From Rhodococcus sp. CH91 (GTDB lineage Bacteria > Actinomycetota > Actinomycetes > Mycobacteriales > Mycobacteriaceae), in the NCBI RefSeq assembly GCF_022554085.1, contig NZ_JAKFYR010000002.1:186001-250000 (forward strand): a DNA stretch of 64,000 nt, in the 5' to 3' direction. The position numbers and the translations under genes were made by a program. The notes under the pieces are model-generated. The model did no database searches, was not told where the DNA came from, and was given only the letters and a program-made list of their open reading frames with translations. This document shows, piece by piece, positions 1-8,401 of the stretch (positions within the stretch are counted from its first letter, which is position 1; each line of letters begins with the position of its first letter).

Positions 1-441
1 GAACCACTGCACGCCGTCGATCACCTGCAGGGCAGCGGCCTGGTCGAACTCGGCGGGCCGGTCGAGACCGCACCGCAGGACGACCTCCTCGCCGTCGGGC
101 GACTGCCATGCCGCAGCTCCCACCGGCGCGGGATCGGCCAGTTCGGCGCGCGCGTAGTCGCCGACCTTCTCGGGCAGTGCCTCGATCAGCTGTGCGCAGG
201 ACTCGGATTCGGCCTCGGGCGCCGGGACCGGGCCGAGGCCGACAGGGGTGTTCACCGGCGTCCGCGACACCACTACGGCCGCCACGACGACGCCCACCAG
301 CAGCGCGACAGGCAGCGCGATCGCCGTCGCGATCAGCGCGGGACTGCGCCGGGTCTTCTCGGATCGGCGACCGTCACCGGGCGCCTCGTCGGCAGGATCG
401 TGCTCGGAGGGTTCGTGGTCGGAAGCAGAGGTCTCGTTCAT
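1..441 (-). CDS. DUF3515 family membrane-anchored protein (C-terminus outside window)
   Basis: The reading frame runs off the left edge, so only about 147 N-terminal residues are visible. An acidic cytoplasmic stretch of about 30 residues is followed by a single hydrophobic helix (residues ~36-57) and a linker rich in Pro and Glu. A region with Cys near residues 79 and 120 comes next, as in the extracellular DUF3515 domain. Its position divergent from thiL matches Rv2980 of M. tuberculosis, which belongs to this family. The start ATG at 439-441 is the only good candidate before the hydrophobic helix. The molecular function of DUF3515 is unknown. Confidence 0.75.
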   Translation of the reverse strand, partial: MNETSASDHEPSEHDPADEAPGDGRRSEKTRRSPALIATAIALPVALLVGVVVAAVVVSRTPVNTPVGLGPVPAPEAESESCAQLIEALPEKVGDYARAELADPAPVGAAAWQSPDGEEVVLRCGLDRPAEFDQAAALQVIDGVQWF

Positions 442-549
442 GGTGTCCAGCGTCCGGGCTCGGGGTCAGGGGCGGTAGCGTGGATCGAACGTAGCAGGGC
501 GCTCGCCGGCTCTCTCCCGCCGCCGACCCAGAAAGAGGCGACCGTCACC

Positions 550-1563
550 GTGACGAACCCGACCGGACCCACCGTTTCCGATATCGGGGAGTTCCCCGTC
601 ATCGAGCGGGCGGTGAAAGGGCGGCGACAACCCGGCACCACGCTGGTGGGTCCCGGGCACGACGCCGCGGTCGTCGCCGCGACCGACGGGCGTATCGCGG
701 TGTCGACCGACATGCTCGTCGAAGGACGTCATTTCCGTCTCGACTGGTCGACCCCGCGGCAGGTCGGCCGCAAGGCCGTCGGCCAGAACGGGGCGGATGT
801 CGCTGCCGTCGGGGCACGGCCCACCGCCTTCGTCGTGGGTCTCGGATGCCCGCCCGGCACCCCTGTCGCCGTCCTCGACGAGATCTCCGCCGGGATCGGG
901 GAGGCCGCGGAAGAGATCGGAGCGGGAGTCGTCGGGGGAGATCTCGTGCAGGCAGGGCAGGTGATCGTCTCGGTCACCGTGCTCGGCGAACTCGAGGGAC
1001 GAGCCCCGCTGCTCCGCTCCGGCGCCCGTCCCGGAGACATCGTCGCGCTCGCCGGGACGACGGGTCGTTCGGCCGCCGGTCTGGCCCTGTTGCTCGCCGG
1101 AAACCGGGATTTTCCCGAACTGATCGAGTCGCACCTGGTGCCGGTCCCGCCCTACAGCGCAGGTCCCGCCGCGGCCGTAGCGGGAGCGCACGCATGCACC
1201 GACATCTCCGACGGGCTCGTTGCCGACCTCGGGCACATCTGCGCCGCGTCGGGCGTGTCCGTGGACCTGGACTCCGGTGCCCTCGCTCCCGGTCCGCGGC
1301 TCCGGGATGCCGCCGCGGCACTGACCGCCGACCCTTGGGAATGGGTCCTCACCGGCGGGGAGGATCACGCACTCGCCGCGTGCTTTCCCGCCGACATCCC
1401 GCTCCCGGAAGGGTGGCGGCCGATCGGGAGGGTGGCCCAGGGCAGCGGCGGAGATCCAGACCACGGCGGCGGGGTGAGCCTCGACGGAGAGCAGCGGACC
1501 GGCCCGGGAGGTTGGGAGAGCTTCTCGCCGGGCACCGCGCGCCGGCGGAGTCGCTCGAGATAG
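550..1563 (+). CDS. thiL: thiamine-monophosphate kinase ThiL
   Basis: ThiL phosphorylates thiamine monophosphate to the active cofactor thiamine diphosphate, using ATP in the cytoplasm. The product is 337 aa, normal for the family. The PurM/AIR-synthase-type fold shows GPGHDAA at residues 34-40, [11 protein letters not shown] at 52-62 (metal and ATP binding), a GGDLVQAG motif and a DISDGL motif in the C-terminal half. The frame is open upstream to about position 400, but sequence resembling ThiL begins just after GTG 550, so that start was chosen. An AAGAGG-like ribosome site lies upstream. The next gene follows 11 bp after the stop, and ung after that, suggesting one transcript. Confidence 0.9.
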   Translation: MTNPTGPTVSDIGEFPVIERAVKGRRQPGTTLVGPGHDAAVVAATDGRIAVSTDMLVEGRHFRLDWSTPRQVGRKAVGQNGADVAAVGARPTAFVVGLGCPPGTPVAVLDEISAGIGEAAEEIGAGVVGGDLVQAGQVIVSVTVLGELEGRAPLLRSGARPGDIVALAGTTGRSAAGLALLLAGNRDFPELIESHLVPVPPYSAGPAAAVAGAHACTDISDGLVADLGHICAASGVSVDLDSGALAPGPRLRDAAAALTADPWEWVLTGGEDHALAACFPADIPLPEGWRPIGRVAQGSGGDPDHGGGVSLDGEQRTGPGGWESFSPGTARRRSRSR

Positions 1564-1574
1564 GTTCTGGAGCC

Positions 1575-2096
1575 ATGGCTGTCTACGCACTCGGCGAGCG
1601 TGTCCCCGATATCCATCCCGACGCCTGGGTTCATCCCGACGCGGTCGTGATCGGCAATGTCACCCTCGGTGCCGGCGCCTCCGTGTGGCCGTCCGCGGTG
1701 CTGCGGGGGGACTACGGGACGATCACCGTGGGGGAGAAGACCAACATCCAGGACGGCACGATCATCCACTGCACCGCGATCGAGGCCACCCTCATCGGGG
1801 CCCGGTGCGTCGTCGGTCACAACGCGCACATCGAGGGCGCCACGATCGGCGACGGTGCCCTGATCGGATCGGGCTCCCTCGTCCTCAACGGTTCCGTCAT
1901 CGGTGCCGGCGCCCAGGTCGCCGCCGGTGCGCTGATCCCTCCGCGGTTCGAACTGCCGGCCCGCCGCATGGCGATGGGTGTCCCGGCGAAGGTGCGGGAG
2001 GGCTACGAGGTCCCCGAGGACAACTTCGACGCGAACGCCGAGATGTATGCGGCCAACGCCGCCTACTACCGGACCGCTCTCCGCCGCATCGATTAG
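1575..2096 (+). CDS. gamma-carbonic anhydrase-like hexapeptide-repeat protein
   Basis: A 173-aa left-handed beta-helix protein of the gamma-carbonic anhydrase/YrdA/PaaY group. Hexapeptide repeats run from about residue 15 to 135. The metal-site pattern is visible: an Arg-Gly-Asp (LRGD) near residue 44, QDG near 58, and two histidine segments (IIHC and GHNAHIEG). Proteins of this group bind zinc as trimers. Some hydrate CO2 and others have unknown substrates, so the exact reaction cannot be given. ATG 1575 follows the thiL stop by 11 bp, and ung starts 8 bp after this stop, consistent with co-transcription. Confidence 0.85.
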   Translation: MAVYALGERVPDIHPDAWVHPDAVVIGNVTLGAGASVWPSAVLRGDYGTITVGEKTNIQDGTIIHCTAIEATLIGARCVVGHNAHIEGATIGDGALIGSGSLVLNGSVIGAGAQVAAGALIPPRFELPARRMAMGVPAKVREGYEVPEDNFDANAEMYAANAAYYRTALRRID

Positions 2097-2104
2097 GAGT
2101 ACCA

Positions 2105-2833
2105 GTGGCCGACACCCTCGACACACGAACTGCGGCCGGGGACGCGGACGAACCCCGGACCGGCCGGCCGCTGGAGGAACTGGTCGATCCGGGCTGGGCG
2201 CGAGCGCTCGAGCCCGTGGCCGCGGACATCACCGCGATGGGACGCTTCCTCCGCGAGGAACTCGCCGCCGGACGCAGCTACCTGCCCTCCGGGCCGAACG
2301 TGCTGCGCGCCTTCACGCAGCCCTTCGACGCGGTGCGGGTGCTCATCGTCGGGCAGGACCCCTATCCGACACCCGGCCACGCGGTGGGTCTGAGCTTCTC
2401 GGTGGCGCCGGACGTCCGGCCGATTCCGCGCAGCCTGGCCAACATCTACCGCGAGTACACAGACGATCTGGGATTGCCGCAACCGTCCGACGGTGACCTG
2501 TCGCCGTGGACGGAGCACGGCGTCCTGCTGCTCAACAGGGTGCTGACCGTAGCGCCCGGCCAGCCCGCGTCGCACCGAGGCAAGGGATGGGAAGCCGTCA
2601 CCGAGCAAGCGATCCGCGCGCTGGTCGCGCGCGGCACCCCGCTCGTCGCGATCCTGTGGGGTCGCGACGCGGCCACCCTCGAACCCATGCTCGGGGACGT
2701 TCCCACCGTCAAGTCGGCGCATCCCTCGCCGTTGTCGGCCTCGCGCGGGTTCTTCGGGTCGCGTCCGTTCAGCCGCGCGAACGCCCTGCTCGTCGAACAG
2801 GGCGGCGAACCGGTGGACTGGCGACTGCCCTGA
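2105..2833 (+). CDS. ung: uracil-DNA glycosylase (family 1)
   Basis: Ung removes uracil from DNA as the first step of base excision repair. The 242-aa product has the family-1 water-activating motif GQDPYPT at residues 84-90. The DNA-intercalation loop HPSPLSA lies near residues 206-212. There is an N-terminal extension of about 25 residues rich in Asp and Thr, typical of actinobacterial forms. GTG 2105 is preceded by AGGAG at 2096-2100. The thiL-ung adjacency is kept in M. tuberculosis (Rv2977c-Rv2976c). It converges on the enoyl-CoA hydratase gene with 27 bp between them and no clear hairpin. Confidence 0.93.
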   Translation: MADTLDTRTAAGDADEPRTGRPLEELVDPGWARALEPVAADITAMGRFLREELAAGRSYLPSGPNVLRAFTQPFDAVRVLIVGQDPYPTPGHAVGLSFSVAPDVRPIPRSLANIYREYTDDLGLPQPSDGDLSPWTEHGVLLLNRVLTVAPGQPASHRGKGWEAVTEQAIRALVARGTPLVAILWGRDAATLEPMLGDVPTVKSAHPSPLSASRGFFGSRPFSRANALLVEQGGEPVDWRLP

Positions 2834-2860
2834 CCACCGGTCCGGCCCCGATGCATGTCC

Positions 2861-3679
2861 TCAGGAGCGGACTGCGTCCCAGTCGGGGCGCCGCTTGGCG
2901 ACGAAGGCGTCGACCCCTTCGATTCCCGTAGGTGTCGTGGCAGCTGCGGAGATCGCGGCCGCTTCCACGTCGAGGTGCTCGGACAGCGAACGACCCGCGG
3001 ACCCCGCGACGAGCGTGCGGATCGCGGCATAGGACTGTGTGGGCCCATGGGCGAGGGTCCGGGCCAGGCGCAGCGCCTCGCTCTGGATCTCCCCGTCGGC
3101 GACGAGCCGGCTCAGCAGACCCAGCCGCACGGCCTCGTCCGCGCCGATCACCGTGTCGGTCATGATGATCTCGCGTGCGCGGGAGGGGCCGACGATCCGC
3201 GGCAGCGTCCAGGACATCCCGCCGTCGGGGGAGAAGCCGATCGACGGATACGCCGCGCGCATCTTCGTACCCGGACCCGCGAGGGCGATGTCCGCCAGTA
3301 GCGCCAGGCTCATGCCGGCACCCGCGGCCCAGCCGTGGACGGCGGCCACGACGGGCACCGCGATCCGCTCGAGTTCACGGACGAAGTCGTGGAACAGGTT
3401 CGCGATCTCGAGCAGGTGGGCGCCGCGGTCCTCCGCGGCCGCGAAGCCGAGAACGTTCCCGCCCGCGCAGAAGTTCGCGCCCTCACCCACGAGCAGGACT
3501 GCACCGATCTCCGGGCCTGCTGCGCGCAGGGCTGCGATGCCCTGCTCCATTCCGGCGGGGGACAGGGACGTGCCGTGCTCGGACGTGGCGACGGCGATCC
3601 GCAGGACACGGTCCTCGACACTCACGAGCGAGTGCAGCGAGCCGTCGGCGGGGAAGGAAACTCGATTCTCGGTCACCAC
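2861..3679 (-). CDS. enoyl-CoA hydratase/isomerase family protein
   Basis: A 272-aa crotonase-fold protein. The oxyanion-hole segments are visible: NFCAGGNVLGF near residues 68-78, and the block HGWAAGAGMSLALLADIA in the middle. The usual catalytic Glu of true enoyl-CoA hydratases is not obvious: the region after the second oxyanion loop reads AYPSIGFSPDGGMSWTLPR, where Asp lies near the position of the second catalytic acid. It may therefore be an isomerase or another crotonase. GTG 3679 and GTG 3676 are adjacent starts. It is separated from rpmB by a strong hairpin, so it is probably transcribed on its own. Confidence 0.82.
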   Translation of the reverse strand: MVTENRVSFPADGSLHSLVSVEDRVLRIAVATSEHGTSLSPAGMEQGIAALRAAGPEIGAVLLVGEGANFCAGGNVLGFAAAEDRGAHLLEIANLFHDFVRELERIAVPVVAAVHGWAAGAGMSLALLADIALAGPGTKMRAAYPSIGFSPDGGMSWTLPRIVGPSRAREIIMTDTVIGADEAVRLGLLSRLVADGEIQSEALRLARTLAHGPTQSYAAIRTLVAGSAGRSLSEHLDVEAAAISAAATTPTGIEGVDAFVAKRRPDWDAVRS

Positions 3680-3711
3680 GGCACGATAACCGGCGGCGCG
3701 GATCGAACGAC

Positions 3712-3746
3712 GAAGGCCCCCTGCGCAGTCCGCGCAGGGGGCCTTC
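3712..3746 (-). terminator. hairpin terminator after rpmB
   Basis: An uninterrupted stem of 15 bp (3712-3726 with 3732-3746) closes a 5-nt loop. It lies just after the rpmB stop in the direction of rpmB transcription and before the enoyl-CoA hydratase start. There is no long T tract, as is usual for actinobacterial terminators. Confidence 0.8.
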
Positions 3747-3764
3747 GAAACAGCTCGACCGGAA

Positions 3765-3956
3765 TCAGCCGCGAACGACCTTGCCCGCCTTGAGGCAGGA
3801 GGTGCACACGTTCATCTTGCGGGTGTTGCCCGGGGCAACCTGAGCGCGCACGCTCTGGATGTTCGGGTTCCAGCGACGGTTGGTACGCCGGTGCGAGTGC
3901 GAGACCGACTTCCCGAAGCCGGGGCCCTTGGCGCATACGTCGCAGACGGCAGCCAT
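3765..3956 (-). CDS. rpmB: 50S ribosomal protein L28, zinc-binding form
   Basis: L28 is a structural protein of the large ribosomal subunit. The 63-aa sequence begins [15 protein letters not shown] and ends with [13 protein letters not shown]. The CxxC pairs at residues 5-8 and about 52-55 mark the zinc-ribbon (C+) paralogue. Many actinobacteria also have a cysteine-free copy induced by Zur under zinc starvation, not seen here. The ATG is preceded by AAGGAG on the minus strand. The gene is divergent from the FakA-like gene across 248 bp that must hold both promoters. Confidence 0.93.
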   Translation of the reverse strand: MAAVCDVCAKGPGFGKSVSHSHRRTNRRWNPNIQSVRAQVAPGNTRKMNVCTSCLKAGKVVRG

Positions 3957-4204
3957 GTCGCGAACTCCTTGTGTCTAGTGGATAGATCTTCTGTCTGTGT
4001 TGTTTCACCCTGCGAACACGGGGAACGAGCCACCCGTGCGAGGCAACCCGGCAAGCTTAGCGAACTCGAGGGCAGATGGCCAAACCGGACGGTGAAGCGG
4101 CCCGCGGCTACCCTGTCCGGCAGGGTCGCACACCGGATCGTCCGGCGGGCGGGCCGGGTCGGCTCGGCAGTCGCGAGGTTGCCGGCGACGAGGAAGGGAA
4201 GGGG

Positions 4205-5881
4205 GTGGAATCGTTGCTCGATGCCCAGGACACGGTCGACGGCCGGGCATTGCGCCGGTGGGTCGACATCGGCGTCGAAGCTCTCGAACAGCGACGGGCG
4301 GAGATCAATTCGCTCAACGTCTTCCCCGTCCCCGACGGGGACACCGGCAACAACCTGCTGATCACCTTGCAGGCCGCCGCGGCGCGGATCGGTGGACCGG
4401 TGGACGGTGCGCTCACTGCCTCGGACGTCGCCGAAGGACTGGCCCGTGGTGCGTTCGCCGGGGCGCGCGGCAACTCCGGGGTCATCCTGGCGCAGGCCCT
4501 GCGCGGGGTGGCCGACGGGGTCGCGGGCCTGACCACGGTCGGTGCCCGGGATCTCGCCTCCGCCCTCGCGAACGCCGCCTCCCTCGTGACCGGAGCGCTG
4601 AGCGCGCCGGCGAAGGGCACCATCGTCAGCGTTCTCGAAGCCGCCGCGGAGGGGGCAGCGCAGGCCGCGCTGGAGGTCGACGCCACCGTGTGCGACGTCG
4701 TCGTCGCGAGTGCGGACGCCGCGGCCGACGCACTGCAGCGCACCACCACCCAGCTCGACGTCCTGGCCGCGGCCGGGGTGGTCGATGCCGGGGGGCTCGG
4801 TCTGCTCGTGCTGCTGGACTGTCTGGTCGAGGTCACCACAGGTCGGCGTCCCGACCGGCGGATGGTGCTCGCCGGCTCCTCGCGGCCGGTCGTGGAGCCG
4901 GAGATCGTCGAGGACCACCACGACCGCGACCATCAGGAATACGAGGTGATGTACCTCGTCGAGCACTCCGACACGGCGCGCATCGACGCGTTGCGTTCGG
5001 ACCTCGACGCGCTCGGGGATTCCGTCGCCATCGTCGCCGGGGAGCCCGGATGCTGGTCCGTGCACGTGCACTGCTGCGATCCCGGAGCAGCGGTGGAAAC
5101 CGGTCTGCAGGCGGGTGCTCTGAGCCGCATCGACATCACGTGTTTCGCGCTCGAATCCGTTCGCCGCGGGTGCGCCGACGTTCCCGCCTCACCCCGCGGC
5201 GCGGCCGGTGACGTAGTGGACACGCAGCCGCGGGCCGTCCTCGCGGTGGTCGGCGGTGACGGTGCTGCGGCACTCTTCGAGGCGGAAGGGGCGACGGTGC
5301 TGAGAGCGGAGGAGATGTCCGCTCCCGACGAGGTGCTCGCGGCGATCCGGGCGCTGCCGAGCCGGGACGTCCTCGTGCTGCCGAACGGAGTGCTCTCCGC
5401 GCAGGACGTCGTCGCGGTCGGTGCCCGGGCGCGACGCGAGGACCGGGACGTGATGTTCCTGCCGTCGTCCTCGGTGGTGCAGGGACTCGCGTCGCTGGCC
5501 GTGCACGACCCGATGCGGGCCACCGTGGACGACGCCTTCGCGATGTCGGAGGCGGCGGCGTGCGTGCGCTGGGGATCGCTGAGATACGCCACCGAGCGGG
5601 CCCTGACCTGGGTCGGAACCTGCGAACCCGGCGACAGTCTTGGACTCGCCGGACATGATGTCGTAGTGATCGAGCATGATCTGGTGACGGCGGGAGCGTC
5701 GCTGCTGGACAGGATTCTTGCCGCGGGCGGTGAGCTCGTGACGATGCTGGTCGGCGCGGACGCCCCCGTCGGCCTCGTCGAGCAACTGGCCGAGCACCTC
5801 GATCGTGTCCACCCGGAGATCGACGTGGTGGTCTACCAGGGAGGTCAGCGCAGCGACCTGCTGCAGCTCGGCGTCGAGTAG
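4205..5881 (+). CDS. DAK2/DegV-type fatty-acid kinase subunit FakA-like protein
   Basis: A 558-aa protein with an N-terminal DhaL/DAK2 ATP-binding domain and a C-terminal FakA-type region. The metal and ATP motif NVFPVPDGDTGNN lies near residues 37-49, and GARGNSGVILAQALRG near 88-103. The Rv2974c homologue precedes recG in M. tuberculosis, as here. FakA phosphorylates fatty acids presented by a DegV-like FakB protein. No fakB is in the window, so the substrate is inferred from the family. GTG 4205 with an upstream GGAAGGGAAGGGG purine tract was chosen over the longer open frame from 4076, whose first 43 residues look non-conserved. recG follows after 46 bp. Confidence 0.82.
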   Translation: MESLLDAQDTVDGRALRRWVDIGVEALEQRRAEINSLNVFPVPDGDTGNNLLITLQAAAARIGGPVDGALTASDVAEGLARGAFAGARGNSGVILAQALRGVADGVAGLTTVGARDLASALANAASLVTGALSAPAKGTIVSVLEAAAEGAAQAALEVDATVCDVVVASADAAADALQRTTTQLDVLAAAGVVDAGGLGLLVLLDCLVEVTTGRRPDRRMVLAGSSRPVVEPEIVEDHHDRDHQEYEVMYLVEHSDTARIDALRSDLDALGDSVAIVAGEPGCWSVHVHCCDPGAAVETGLQAGALSRIDITCFALESVRRGCADVPASPRGAAGDVVDTQPRAVLAVVGGDGAAALFEAEGATVLRAEEMSAPDEVLAAIRALPSRDVLVLPNGVLSAQDVVAVGARARREDRDVMFLPSSSVVQGLASLAVHDPMRATVDDAFAMSEAAACVRWGSLRYATERALTWVGTCEPGDSLGLAGHDVVVIEHDLVTAGASLLDRILAAGGELVTMLVGADAPVGLVEQLAEHLDRVHPEIDVVVYQGGQRSDLLQLGVE

Positions 5882-5927
5882 CCGGTGCGCCGCGAGGGCC
5901 ACCGCACGAGAAGCGGAAGGGACGGCA

Positions 5928-8219
5928 GTGGCGACACTCGCGGACCGGCTCGATCATGTCCTCGGCCGCAGGACGGCGGACGCCGTGCACGACGCGTTCG
6001 GCATGGTCACCGTCGAGGATCTGCTGCGGCACTATCCGCATCGTTACGCCACCCAGGGTGCCGAACTCGGTGAGAGCCGACCCGAGGAGGGCCAGCACAT
6101 CACGATCATCGCGCGGGTCGAATCGGCACAGGAGGTGCCGATGAAATCCCGCGCCGGGAAACGCCTCGCGGTCCGGTTGCGCTCCGACCGGCACAGCATC
6201 GATGTGACGTTCTTCAATCCGCACCGGGTCAAGCACAACATCAAGCCGGGCGTACGGGCGATGTTCTCGGGCACCGTGAAGTACTTCCGCGACAAGTGGA
6301 GCCTGACCCATCCGAGCTATCTCGTGCTGCCCGAGCCCCGCGATGCGGAGGATCTGGTCTCGGCGACCCCTGCCCGGGTGCGGGGGGCCGGCGCCCTCGC
6401 CGGGCTCGCCCGGACGGCCCAGGACGGTTCGGGGGTGGACATGTCGGTGTTCGACCGTGCTCTGATCCCCATGTACCGCGCCACCCGCGAGGTGGAGTCG
6501 TGGACAGTCATGCGGTGCGTGCGGCAGGTCCTCGACCAGCTCGACCGTGTCGAGGATCCGCTGCCGGAATGGGTGCGCGAGGAGCACGGTTTCGTAGGAC
6601 TCGACGAGGCCCTGCGGGCCATCCACCTGCCCGAGAGCAAGCAGGAGATCGACCGGGCACGCGATCGTCTGCGCTTCGACGAGGCGGCCGCGGTACAGCT
6701 CGTGCTCGCCGGTCGCCGGCACGATACCGAGACGCGTTCGGCGCCGGCCTGTCCGCACCGCGACGGCGGGATCGCCGACGAGTTCGATCGCCGGCTGCCC
6801 TTCGACCTGACGGCCGGGCAGCTCGCCGTGGCCGACGAGATCTCGGCGGACCTGGCCCGCGAACATCCGATGAACCGGCTGTTGCAGGGCGAGGTCGGCT
6901 CGGGCAAGACGATCGTGGCCTTGCGCGCGATGCTGCAGGTCATCGACTCCGGGCGCCAGTGCGCTCTGCTCGCGCCCACCGAAGTCCTCGCGGCACAGCA
7001 CGCCCGCTCGTTGACGAAGATGCTCGGCGATCTGGCCGCGGCCGGGGAGCTCGGCGCCCACGAACTCGCGACCCGCGTGACGCTGCTGACCGGCTCGATG
7101 GGGGTCGCCCGCAAGCGGCAGGCACTCAACGAGGCGGTGACGGGCGATGCCGGGATCGTGATCGGTACTCACGCTTTGATCGAGGACACGGTGCAGTTCT
7201 TCGATCTGGGCCTGGTCGTGATCGACGAACAGCACCGGTTCGGCGTCGAACAGCGCGACGCGCTGAGGTCGCGGGGGCGCGACGGGGCGTCGCCGCACGT
7301 GCTGGTGATGACCGCCACGCCGATCCCGCGCACCATCGCGATGACGGTGCTCGGAGACCTCGAGGTCTCCACGCTGCGCGAACTTCCGCGTGGCCGGTCG
7401 CCGATCGTCAGCCGGGTGGTGCCGGCGAAGGTGCACCCCACGTGGGTCGACCGGGCGTGGGAACGGATCCGCGAAGAGGTGGCCGAGGGACGCCAGGCCT
7501 ATGTGGTGTGCTCGCGCATCGGCGACGGTGACGCCGACGACGACGCCGCCCTCGACCCGAACGCGCCCGAACCGGCAGGAACGGGAAAGGGGAAACAGGC
7601 CCCGCCGGAGACCACCTCGGTGCTCGAGCAGTACGACTTCCTGACCTCCGGTCCGCTCGGCGACCTGCGCGTGGGATTGCTGCACGGCCGGTTGCCCGCC
7701 GACGAGAAGGACGCCGTGATGCAGGCCTTCAATGCTGCGGAGATCGACGTCCTGGTGTGCACGACCGTGGTCGAGGTCGGCGTCGATGTGCCGAACGCGA
7801 CCGTCATGGTCATCGTCGACGCCGACCGGTTCGGTGTCAGCCAGCTCCACCAGCTGCGAGGGCGTGTCGGTCGCGGTGGACATCAGGGTCTGTGCCTGCT
7901 CGTGACCGACGCGAAGCCCGGGACGCCGACGATGATGCGGCTCGAAGCCGTCGCCGGCACCACCGACGGGTTCGAGCTCGCGCAGCTCGACCTGCAACTG
8001 CGCCGGGAGGGCGACGTCCTCGGTGTCGCACAGTCCGGCACGGTGTCGACACTGCGGTTGCTCTCCCTCGTGGACGACGGCGACGTCATCGAGGCGGCGC
8101 GGGACTTCTCCAGGACGGTGACGGAGAAGGATCCCGGCCTCGAACATCATCCGGGGCTCGCGAGCATGGTGCGGGCCGCGCTCGACGCCGAGCGCGTCGC
8201 GTATCTCGACAAGTCCTGA
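5928..8219 (+). CDS. recG: ATP-dependent DNA helicase RecG
   Basis: RecG regresses stalled replication forks and moves branched DNA junctions. The 763-aa product has an N-terminal OB-fold wedge domain followed by superfamily-2 helicase motifs. These are Walker A GEVGSGKT near residue 323, the DEQH box in VVIDEQHRFG, TATPIPRT (motif III), and QLRGRVGRG (motif VI). A low-complexity insert rich in Asp, Pro and Lys (around residues 535-565) interrupts the second helicase lobe and looks like a surface loop. GTG 5928 follows a GGAAGGGACGG ribosome site. The frame is open further upstream but only across the end of the preceding gene. Confidence 0.95.
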   Translation: MATLADRLDHVLGRRTADAVHDAFGMVTVEDLLRHYPHRYATQGAELGESRPEEGQHITIIARVESAQEVPMKSRAGKRLAVRLRSDRHSIDVTFFNPHRVKHNIKPGVRAMFSGTVKYFRDKWSLTHPSYLVLPEPRDAEDLVSATPARVRGAGALAGLARTAQDGSGVDMSVFDRALIPMYRATREVESWTVMRCVRQVLDQLDRVEDPLPEWVREEHGFVGLDEALRAIHLPESKQEIDRARDRLRFDEAAAVQLVLAGRRHDTETRSAPACPHRDGGIADEFDRRLPFDLTAGQLAVADEISADLAREHPMNRLLQGEVGSGKTIVALRAMLQVIDSGRQCALLAPTEVLAAQHARSLTKMLGDLAAAGELGAHELATRVTLLTGSMGVARKRQALNEAVTGDAGIVIGTHALIEDTVQFFDLGLVVIDEQHRFGVEQRDALRSRGRDGASPHVLVMTATPIPRTIAMTVLGDLEVSTLRELPRGRSPIVSRVVPAKVHPTWVDRAWERIREEVAEGRQAYVVCSRIGDGDADDDAALDPNAPEPAGTGKGKQAPPETTSVLEQYDFLTSGPLGDLRVGLLHGRLPADEKDAVMQAFNAAEIDVLVCTTVVEVGVDVPNATVMVIVDADRFGVSQLHQLRGRVGRGGHQGLCLLVTDAKPGTPTMMRLEAVAGTTDGFELAQLDLQLRREGDVLGVAQSGTVSTLRLLSLVDDGDVIEAARDFSRTVTEKDPGLEHHPGLASMVRAALDAERVAYLDKS

Positions 8220-8401
8220 GTTACGTTCTGCACACCACTGCCGGGAATCCCGTGTGAGGTTTCGCCGGGATGCCCGGTATGTGGACAGGGTGTTACGGGG
8301 GAGCGGCACTGCATCGTTCCAGTTGAGGCATCCGGACGCCGCGTCCCACGATGTGGAACGCGCGCGAAGTTTCGAATGTTACCTCGCGGTACCGTCGACC
8401 A

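Noticed and set aside
5136-8309. A very long open frame on the minus strand across recG
   Set aside because: It is antisense to recG and the FakA-like gene, has no domain pattern and is rich in Arg, His and Pro. It results from the high GC content, which removes stops.
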